NCBI GenBank assembly: GCA_002336485.1
Contig: DDCZ01000036.1
Location: 1-5,888, forward strand
Direction: 5' to 3'
DNA length: 5,888 bases
Source: Flavobacteriales bacterium UBA1993
GTDB lineage: Bacteria; Bacteroidota; Bacteroidia; Flavobacteriales_G; Salibacteraceae
A program made the translations under genes and the position numbers. Every line of letters begins with the position of its first letter. The stretch's first letter is position 1. The notes under the pieces were generated by a model that worked only from the letters and a program-made list of their open reading frames with translations, searched no databases and had not been told where the DNA came from. Shown here piece after piece: positions 1 to 4,928 of this stretch.

Positions 1-47
1 CCTCTCGCCCCCCAGACGAGCACTCTACCGGACTGAGCTACATCCCG
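1..47 (-). tRNA. tRNA-Pro(GGG), 5' part, cut by window start
   Basis: Read on the minus strand, the segment starts CGGGATG (7-base acceptor strand), then TA, and a D arm with GCTC pairing to GAGT around an AGTCCGGTA loop. An anticodon stem follows, CTCGT pairing with GCGAG (one G-T pair), around the loop CTGGGGG. The loop places GGG at positions 34-36, so the tRNA decodes CCC (proline). The variable loop, T arm and 3' acceptor strand lie outside the window. The fold is unambiguous for the part visible. It is the only RNA gene seen, and it lies in the same orientation as all the protein genes, downstream of the toxin-immunity pair. Confidence 0.93.
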
Positions 48-64
48 AAAATCTAGAAGGGCTG

Positions 65-72
65 CAAATATC
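65..72 (-). promoter_or_regulatory. Possible -7 box for the tRNA
   Basis: The minus strand reads GATATTTG here, one base from the Bacteroidota -7 consensus TAnnTTTG, and ends 18 bases before the 5' end of the tRNA. No TTTG-like -33 box is found at the usual distance, so this is weak support only. Confidence 0.2.
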
Positions 73-203
73 TAAATGCTATGCAGTATTGAATGTGTCG
101 AGCCAATTTTATGTTCAATCGCCATAACTAATCAGCCTTCGATTGGATGGTTGATTTTATGTATTCAGCTATGCGCAGAATAGGCGCAGGTAAAGAATGC
201 TTA

Positions 204-725
204 CTAGTGCTTATGGCTTTCCAAGACCAATTTTGCTGCGGCCTCGTCCTCTTTTAAAAGTTGTAAAAGGGCATTGTTTTCTTCCGATTTAGGTGCCAAC
301 CGCTCAAAGAATGCCTTGAACCGCACTCCCAAATCAAAGATGGATTCAATAAATGCTCTGTATGGCACGCGAATAGTCTCAAAGTGATCTCCAGAAATGA
401 TCATCCACTCATTCTCTGGTGTCATGTTTATATAGCCACCTGTGGTGAAATACATTAGGCGAACCTCATTCCTTAGGACCAACTTGTCCATGGATCTAAA
501 GCACATATTTCGAGTTAATGAGAAGATGTCATCATTAATAATGGCCTCGGCACCTTGATAGAATATGCTGAATTTACCCTGGAACTCTTCATTATTCTCA
601 AAAAGAACGTCAAATCCATCATCATCGGCCTTTGTTATCGGCTCAGGTCTGCATGATAAAGGACCATCTGCATCACGGAAATCGAAAAAGCAAAACGATA
701 TTTTTAATTCTTCTGAAGGTGTCAT
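204..725 (-). CDS. Acidic hypothetical protein, probable immunity partner of the upstream toxin
   Basis: A 173-residue protein that I do not recognise as a named family. It has no signal peptide or membrane segment, so it should be cytoplasmic. Asp and Glu clearly outnumber Lys and Arg, with clusters such as ADDDG near residues 33-37 and a Lys/Glu/Ala-rich helical C-terminus. It starts 20 bases after the stop codon of the predicted toxin, in the same orientation, with no room for a separate promoter, so the two are probably co-transcribed. An acidic, soluble protein of this size directly after a polymorphic toxin is the classic place and character of an immunity protein. That role is inferred from position and composition, not from a recognised domain. 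No Shine-Dalgarno motif precedes the ATG, as is usual in Bacteroidota. Confidence 0.6.
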   Translation of the reverse strand: MTPSEELKISFCFFDFRDADGPLSCRPEPITKADDDGFDVLFENNEEFQGKFSIFYQGAEAIINDDIFSLTRNMCFRSMDKLVLRNEVRLMYFTTGGYINMTPENEWMIISGDHFETIRVPYRAFIESIFDLGVRFKAFFERLAPKSEENNALLQLLKEDEAAAKLVLESHKH

Positions 726-745
726 TTTATTGGAGTTTCATTTTA

Positions 746-1441
746 TTATTTGGCCTTGTTTTTCTCACCCCTCATTTGGTCTAATTCGGATGCAGTGTAC
801 ACATGTCCCGAGATTGGGAAGAATCCATTAAGCTTCCCACTTCCTCTAGATGTCATTCTGTACTTAATTCCGCCAAAATCTTTCTCAACACCTTTGGTTA
901 TATCATCTCCAGCTTCGAATTGACTTAGGCAACCCACGAGTGCGGCAGATATTTCCGCGCCTCCCATTGACTGAGGAAACATGGTCGCATCGTTGCCAAT
1001 TGTCTTACTACTAAGTCTTTGGTAGCCGTATGAATGTCTTTCTAGGTAATGCTTCATATTCAACTCTGTAACACCCAGGTTAGTGGCTGCTTTGGGGATT
1101 GCAGGATTTGCCACGCTTTTTGGATCCTTCCTGCTAAACAAGGCCGCATCCGAAGCCGCATCCTTATGAAAAGCAAGTTGAATGGGATCATAGCTACGAA
1201 GCTGAATGGTAGATACGCTGCCAACCTTGGTTGTAGACTTGTCAGCCATTCTTTTCAATTGGGCCACTGAATCTTCTGAAACACTTTTGTTAGCCATATC
1301 ACTTAATTTCCGCTGAGCTATAGCTTCCGGCCTATTGTTTTCGAAATTAGAGGTGGAGGCTGAGGCAGATTTCTTCGGAGCCTCAGCGTGTGAGAGCGAT
1401 TGGTTTTCTTTTTTCTGTAAATCTTCAGTTTCCAAATTCAT
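746..1441 (-). CDS. Predicted toxin/effector with eCIS-type N-terminal leader and putative nuclease C-terminal domain
   Basis: A 231-residue protein from the ATG at 1441. An in-frame GTG at 1492 would add 17 residues, but the ATG gives the more family-like start (MNLETEDLQKKENQ). Residues 1-34 are polar and low-complexity (KKSASASTS). Residues 35-46 read NNRPEAIAQRKL, followed by an imperfect repeat (AQRKLSDMANKS, then AQLKRMADKS). From memory, this is the hallmark leader of Bacteroidota proteins with the DUF4157 eCIS core domain, though no DUF4157 zinc-binding HEXXH-like motif is present here. The C-terminal part, from about residue 124, carries HYLERH (131-136), a FPQS segment, an FGGIKYR strand and a closing GKLNGFFPI strand. 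This order resembles small RNase toxins of the BECR type, but I cannot assign a named family. There is no Sec signal peptide. The end is basic (RGEKNKAK), and a probable immunity gene follows. Confidence 0.6.
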   Translation of the reverse strand: MNLETEDLQKKENQSLSHAEAPKKSASASTSNFENNRPEAIAQRKLSDMANKSVSEDSVAQLKRMADKSTTKVGSVSTIQLRSYDPIQLAFHKDAASDAALFSRKDPKSVANPAIPKAATNLGVTELNMKHYLERHSYGYQRLSSKTIGNDATMFPQSMGGAEISAALVGCLSQFEAGDDITKGVEKDFGGIKYRMTSRGSGKLNGFFPISGHVYTASELDQMRGEKNKAK

Positions 1442-1623
1442 ATGGCGCCCATTTCGCGTTGGGGTAGAGGCAGGCGTTAATGCAACCTGCACATGTGCAA
1501 GATAGGTTTTGTTGATGTCTAAGTATGTATTCTGTCGGCTTAATTATTAACCGGATTTGAGTTCACTATTGTGCTCTTCGAAATTGCGTTCAATCAAAAG
1601 ATGTCGAGTCCTTTACTTGGCCA

Positions 1624-1983
1624 TTATTCTGAATAAACCTTCCAGGTACCAACCTTCTTTTCTGTGCCATACCAATATTGGAAATTGCCGTGTTCTTTTA
1701 CACTACCATTTTTATAAAATGAACAATATTCTCCAACCTTGAATATGTCAGTTAAGGTGTCCAATACCATGTGTAAGTAATCAGGATTTTCAAGATTAAC
1801 AGTGAAAGTGGTATCAATGGAAATATGTTCAGCAGCTACGAACCGTTCGCAAACCTGACCTTCTGGGTAGAAAGTCTCTTCACGATGTGTTCCCTCAGGG
1901 AGCTGAATTTCTTGACATTAACAATCCAAAGAGCAAAGTGAAAACACGGTGAGAATACAAATGCTCGAATAAAGATTGGCCAT
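1624..1983 (-). pseudogene. Broken small lipoprotein gene with MORN/YwqK-like tail
   Basis: From the ATG at 1983 the frame reads 21 codons of a signal peptide (MANLYSS, then ICILTVFSLCSLDC), an in-frame TAA at 1918-1920, and then 97 further sense codons to a TAA at 1624-1626. The whole is 120 codons including both stops, with no frameshift. The part after the stop is good protein, not random: it ends in CSFYKNGSVKEHGNF, then KKVGTWKVYSE, the pattern of a MORN_2 / YwqK-type repeat (Tyr-x-Asn-Gly, then Lys-Val-Gly-x-Trp). The hydrophobic segment ends in Leu-Asp-Cys, a plausible lipidation site. The stop lies in TGT-TAA-TGT-CAA. Either a CAA to TAA change or a 6-base insertion would explain it. 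The next ATG in frame is at codon 72, too late to rescue the protein. A sequencing error cannot be excluded. Confidence 0.72.
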
Positions 1984-1989
1984 GGCTTT

Positions 1990-1997
1990 CAAATATA
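1990..1997 (-). promoter_or_regulatory. Perfect -7 box motif upstream of the broken lipoprotein gene
   Basis: The minus strand reads TATATTTG, an exact match to the Bacteroidota -7 consensus TAnnTTTG, 6 bases before the ATG at 1983. A correctly spaced TTTG -33 box is not visible. If real, the transcript would have almost no leader, so a chance match is possible. Confidence 0.25.
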
Positions 1998-2046
1998 CCT
2001 AATACGACAACTATGAAATTTGAGCGAGTGGGCATAAAGGGCAGTC

Positions 2047-2065
2047 ACGCGCTGCAAGCGCGCGT
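2047..2065. repeat. GC-rich hairpin between the two lipoprotein genes
   Basis: ACGCGC and GCGCGT flank a 7-base loop. An alternative fold pairs CGCGCT with AGCGCG around GCA. It lies 16 bases after the stop codon of the upstream lipoprotein gene. On the minus strand no T-run follows, so it is not a standard intrinsic terminator. It may still stop or stabilise transcripts, or be a REP-like unit of a different kind from the two around the RAYT gene. Confidence 0.4.
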
Positions 2066-2081
2066 CAGTGGAATAGAGGGA

Positions 2082-2552
2082 TTATTCCACAATCCATTTG
2101 TGATTTCCTAATTCAATTGTGTAATCTATCAAGTCTAATGTTCCGTGAGCGGGTTCCCTATTAATTATGATTTGAATCGGATGAATTTTACGTTCAAATC
2201 GAACCAGGTCAATTTCTCCTGTCGCATGTCCTAACGCCGTCAATGCGATTGGGCCGGGTTTAATGAGGTGTTTAAAGCGTATGACCGAGGTGTCGCCCTT
2301 CTTACCAATTTCATACCCAAAAGTGTACTCAAGCTCGGGCATTAAATCTTCGCTAGCAAACAATAATTTGTTCGATTCGTCATCAACGTAAAATATCAGT
2401 CGAGACTCTATCGGGCAGGTATTTATATGCTGGGATGAAGTATCATCCGGCCCCTCATTTAAAAGTGGAAATGGGTCAATGTCATCCTTCCTGCAACTAA
2501 AAGATAGAAATATTAAGAGAAGAACATATAAATGGTTAACACGAAAATTCAC
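2082..2552 (-). CDS. Small lipoprotein, probably surface-exposed, unknown function
   Basis: A 156-residue protein with a typical lipoprotein signal peptide: basic Arg4 and His7, a hydrophobic core LYVLLLIFLSF (8-18) and Cys20 as the likely lipidated residue (LSFSC). The residues after Cys20 are Arg-Lys-Asp-Asp-Ile-Asp. This resembles the Lys-(Asp/Glu)2 lipoprotein export signal described in Capnocytophaga and relatives, which sends lipoproteins to the outer face of the outer membrane. The mature part looks beta-rich (RLIFYVDD, LEYTFGYEIG, KHPIQIIINRE-like strands) and matches no family that I recognise. The start is a GTG at 2552. No in-frame ATG lies upstream, and the next downstream Met falls deep in the mature protein, so GTG is required for the signal peptide. 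It follows the truncated tolC copy by 76 bases. Confidence 0.75.
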   Translation of the reverse strand: MNFRVNHLYVLLLIFLSFSCRKDDIDPFPLLNEGPDDTSSQHINTCPIESRLIFYVDDESNKLLFASEDLMPELEYTFGYEIGKKGDTSVIRFKHLIKPGPIALTALGHATGEIDLVRFERKIHPIQIIINREPAHGTLDLIDYTIELGNHKWIVE

Positions 2553-2628
2553 GTACTGAAGACGAATCGACGTACCTTGGGGTTGGACTAAATGGGCCTG
2601 TAGTCAGAAAGGAATGACGAATAATTGT

Positions 2629-3573
2629 TTACTCCGTACTCAAGATCTGCCCCGTCAATCTTAAAATCTCCAATTCATACAACCGCAGCGATATAAGTGC
2701 GTTTGATTTTCGGATTTTGGCTGAGGTAAGACCGAGCTGGGCCTCTCTAAACTGCGTACTGCTGATCTGTCCAGAATTATAAAGCTCCTCGGATCGGCGA
2801 AGGTTCAACTCGGATGCCTCTAGGTTGTGTTCTTCAAACTGTGCCACGCGGTAGCTTTGAACATAGGTGTCGTGCGCATCTCGAATGTCACTCTCGATCT
2901 GCAGACCTTGATTCTCTAGCTCCAAGGTTCTTATTTCCAAATTCACCTTTTGATTTTGTCTCGCCGTTTTATTCCGGAACCCATTAAAAAGCGGATAGTT
3001 TAATCCGACAGAACCGCTCCAACCTGCCGAGGTGTTGCTCAGTACAATGCCAGCTTCACTTTGCTGACTATTGTAGTTATATCCGCCATTGACAGTCAAA
3101 GAAGGCATTACGCTAGACCATGCTAGTTGATAGTCCTTCTGCGCTAAATCCTGTTGCATCATCGCGTTCTTAATCGAACTGTTATTCGCCCTTGATGTCT
3201 CTACCAATTCGTCAATGCTCCACGTTTGCAACTCAGGTGTAGCATCCGAACATGTGGTTTCTTCGGGTAGCACATTTGCAATCAATCTAGAAAGGAGTCT
3301 GAGAGAGGTCTTGCGTTGCAGTTGTGCGTTTAACAATGCCGAACTATCTGTTGTTAAGGCTACACGAGCAGCTAATAATTCAGTTTTTAAGGCCGTTCCC
3401 AGTTCATTGCTCAATTGCTCGCGTTCATATCGCTTAATGCTCACTCCTAGATTTTCCGTGGCTATTTCCTCTTGCTCAATGGCTCGCGCCAAGACATAAT
3501 ATGCGCTAGCAACTTGTAACAATGTTCCCTCAATTCCCTGCTCGCGCGGACGTGTCGTCCGTGCACTATCCAT
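2629..3573 (-). pseudogene. 5'-truncated duplicate of a TolC-family outer-membrane efflux gene
   Basis: The open frame has 314 codons. From Ile-Glu-Gly-Thr-Leu-Leu-Gln (3535 downward) to the stop it is co-linear with the intact copy at 4929-5835, at a constant offset of 2300 bases with no indel. By hand count there are about 144 base differences in 907 and 11 amino-acid differences in about 301. The visible part holds the long helical segments and a strand region ending GLNYPLFNGF, the conserved turn before the second helical hairpin of TolC-family proteins. The signal peptide and the N-terminal portion are absent. The first 12 codons (MDSARTTRPREQ region) are not tolC but come from the adjoining REP hairpin. 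TolC proteins are usually above 400 residues and must be exported, so this copy should not work as an outer-membrane channel. The 3' homology ends at the stop codon. Confidence 0.85.
3544..3564 (-). repeat. REP hairpin, left copy
   Basis: Read on the minus strand: GCACGGAC, a 5-base loop GACAC, GTCCGCGC, then the tail GAGCAGGG. The arms pair except at their third position. This imperfection is shared with the right copy. The unit overlaps the start codon region of the truncated tolC copy. Confidence 0.8.
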
Positions 3574-3586
3574 ACTCCTTTAATCC

Positions 3587-4153
3587 CTAAATCGTTTTCC
3601 ATTGCCTTGAAATTAAATCAATTTCCAATATCGAATCACGATCCGCATAGTTTCTTGCAGAACTGTATATATAATCTTCGGCAAATTCAACAATTCCATC
3701 GTTTACAGGATTCTGATGTATGTAATCAAACTTAGACTCAAGAAACGAGTTACTTCTAATTTCTTCAGCATGATAGCCATTCTGCCAAACTTTGTATTTC
3801 TGATCCCTTTTCAGATGTTCACATGCTTTTTGAAAAGCCTCCAGAAGCCATTCTCGCCTGCTTTCGGGTTTGTTGATTATTGTTTCAACTATCTTTTTGC
3901 TCGTGTGTGTTTTAAAATCTCTAATTATATCACTTAGCTTTTGTTCTTCAGAAGCTTTACAAATCATATGCAAATGACTTGGCATTAAACACCAAGCATT
4001 AACTTCTAAACCTTTTTTGTCTCTACAATATTGAAGTGAGTCTGTAACAACCCGTCTCAGGCTGTTTCTTGTAAACAAGTCGATCCATGAAATAACGGTG
4101 ATGGTCACAAAATGAGCCCTGCTATTATCAATCGCTTTATACTTATCTGACAT
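3587..4153 (-). CDS. REP-associated tyrosine transposase (RAYT), IS200/Y1 HUH family
   Basis: A 188-residue protein of the Y1 transposase family, close to the usual RAYT length. The first strand reads HFVTITV (14-20), followed by a WIDLFTR segment typical of Bacteroidota members. The metal-binding HUH motif is His60-Leu61-His62 in WCLMPSHLHMI. The nucleophile candidate is Tyr144 in the strongly conserved block DYIHQNPVNDGIV (143-155), followed by YSSARNY (163-169). All key residues are present, so the enzyme may be active. RAYTs nick and rejoin single-stranded DNA at REP hairpins. Two such hairpins flank this gene, which is strong support. Unlike IS200/IS605 elements, RAYT genes are usually single-copy domesticated genes that spread REP units in trans. 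The ATG at 4153 fits the family N-terminus. Confidence 0.92.
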   Translation of the reverse strand: MSDKYKAIDNSRAHFVTITVISWIDLFTRNSLRRVVTDSLQYCRDKKGLEVNAWCLMPSHLHMICKASEEQKLSDIIRDFKTHTSKKIVETIINKPESRREWLLEAFQKACEHLKRDQKYKVWQNGYHAEEIRSNSFLESKFDYIHQNPVNDGIVEFAEDYIYSSARNYADRDSILEIDLISRQWKTI

Positions 4154-4191
4154 TAGATAAACATAGCGATTACTTCTTTATTGTTGCACAC

Positions 4192-4212
4192 GCACGGACA
4201 GCATGTCCGCGC
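4192..4212 (+). repeat. REP hairpin, right copy
   Basis: Read on the plus strand: GCACGGAC, a 5-base loop AGCAT, GTCCGCGC, then the tail TAGCGGGGATTG. The arms are identical to those of the left copy, including the mismatched third position. Only the loop and a few tail bases differ. It lies 38 bases upstream of the transposase start, inverted relative to the left copy. Confidence 0.82.
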
Positions 4213-4313
4213 TAGCGGGGATTGAAAAATCTTCGTTGGATTTAGTGTTGAATAGGTTTGTACGACGATCTAAATGCGTTTGGATACGCGCGCGAGTAGA
4301 GGTTAATCAACGC

Positions 4314-4805
4314 TTACGTAATTGAAAACACCAGATTATAGGAGTCAACCAACGGAGCTCTTTTATCCCGCAGATAGTCAAGTTCAAAGAATGAAAATTT
4401 CGGTACAGTTGTATTGAATAAGATGGTATATCGCTTATTATCCGTCAAGAAAATCAGCACTGGGCAATCTAAAGGGCCAATCATATTTGGTATATCCGCT
4501 TGATAGCAATCAATTCTCAAAATTCTATCAGAATTAACGTTTAATGTAAAGTCAGCCTTTATCCCCAAATCATTGTTTGAAATATCATATTCATAATGAA
4601 TGAAACCTTCCTCATCTTCTGAAAAACCAAGCTCATAATCGCCTTTAATGCTTATTCGGTAATCGCCGAATTCCATTACTAACCCAAGTTTTAACGATGC
4701 CCATTCACGTATGTCCAAATACTCTGAATAATTGTAACCATAAAAAGACACGCTCTTAATGCTTTTGCCAATCAAGTTGGCCATGATAGATTTCAATTCT
4801 GTCAT
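4314..4805 (-). CDS. Small acidic hypothetical protein between the two tolC copies
   Basis: A 163-residue soluble protein with no signal peptide, membrane segment or family that I recognise. It is acidic, with Asp about as common as in typical immunity proteins (SEDEEGFIHYEYDIS near 82-96), and alternates short charged and hydrophobic stretches as in a beta-rich fold. The ATG at 4805 is used here. A second in-frame ATG at 4784 (MANLIGKSIK) is equally plausible and sits at a more normal distance from the possible promoter. It follows the stop codon of the intact tolC copy by 123 bases and precedes the right REP by about 100. Its composition would suit an orphan immunity protein, but no toxin gene is next to it, so that is only a guess. 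Confidence 0.6.
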   Translation of the reverse strand: MTELKSIMANLIGKSIKSVSFYGYNYSEYLDIREWASLKLGLVMEFGDYRISIKGDYELGFSEDEEGFIHYEYDISNNDLGIKADFTLNVNSDRILRIDCYQADIPNMIGPLDCPVLIFLTDNKRYTILFNTTVPKFSFFELDYLRDKRAPLVDSYNLVFSIT

Positions 4806-4811
4806 CTGAAT

Positions 4812-4843
4812 CCAAGGTAAATGTTACTATTTGATTGTGGCAA
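4812..4843 (-). promoter_or_regulatory. Possible Bacteroidota-type promoter for the small acidic gene
   Basis: On the minus strand a TTG (4843-4841) is followed after 21 bases by TACCTTGG (4819-4812), close to the -33 TTTG / -7 TAnnTTTG pattern. Transcription would start near 4806, which favours the downstream ATG at 4784 as the true start, with a short leader. Both boxes have mismatches. Confidence 0.3.
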
Positions 4844-4928
4844 TAGCCTGATTATCATTTCGGGGCTGGCCAGCTCGAGCGCTTCTTTGCGCATTCGAAT
4901 TATCAGTCTATCTAATAGAATCGTTCCC

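Larger units (their letters stand above)
3536..4224 (-). mobile_element. REP-RAYT element: transposase gene bracketed by inverted REP hairpins
   Basis: About 690 bases containing a RAYT gene with one REP unit 22 bases beyond its stop codon and another 38 bases before its start. The two units are in inverted orientation and share arms and outer tails. The left limit is set where homology between the two tolC copies stops (3535/3536). The right limit is taken at the end of the shared outer tail (GCGGGGATTG on the plus strand). RAYT proteins act on REP hairpins as single-stranded DNA, so the association is functional in principle. The exact ends and any target site are not defined by this sequence alone. 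Confidence 0.65.

Noticed and set aside
130..156. Inverted repeat AATCAGCC / GGTTGATT between the immunity gene and the tRNA, considered as a terminator
   Set aside because: It has a long loop and, on the minus strand, no T-run after the stem; it cannot be called an intrinsic terminator.
565..1270. Plus-strand open frames at 565-831 and 1049-1270
   Set aside because: Antisense shadows of the immunity and toxin genes; composition is not protein-like.
1557..1742. Plus-strand open frame of 61 codons
   Set aside because: It overlaps the antisense lipoprotein pseudogene, whose frame is far more protein-like; no start signals or family resemblance.
1918..1920. Possible recoding (readthrough) of the in-frame TAA
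   Set aside because: TAA is not a selenocysteine or pyrrolysine codon, and no recoding structure is evident; mutation or sequencing error is simpler.
3215..3937. Plus-strand open frames at 3215-3499 and 3716-3937
   Set aside because: Antisense to the truncated tolC and the transposase, both of which are clearly recognised coding frames.
3544..4212. The two hairpins as part of a CRISPR array
   Set aside because: Only two units, inverted, separated by a transposase gene; no direct repeats with spacers.
4865..4880. Palindromes GCTGGCCAGC and GCTCGAGC after the intact tolC
   Set aside because: Short, overlapping and without a T-run or a second copy in the window; within what chance can give.
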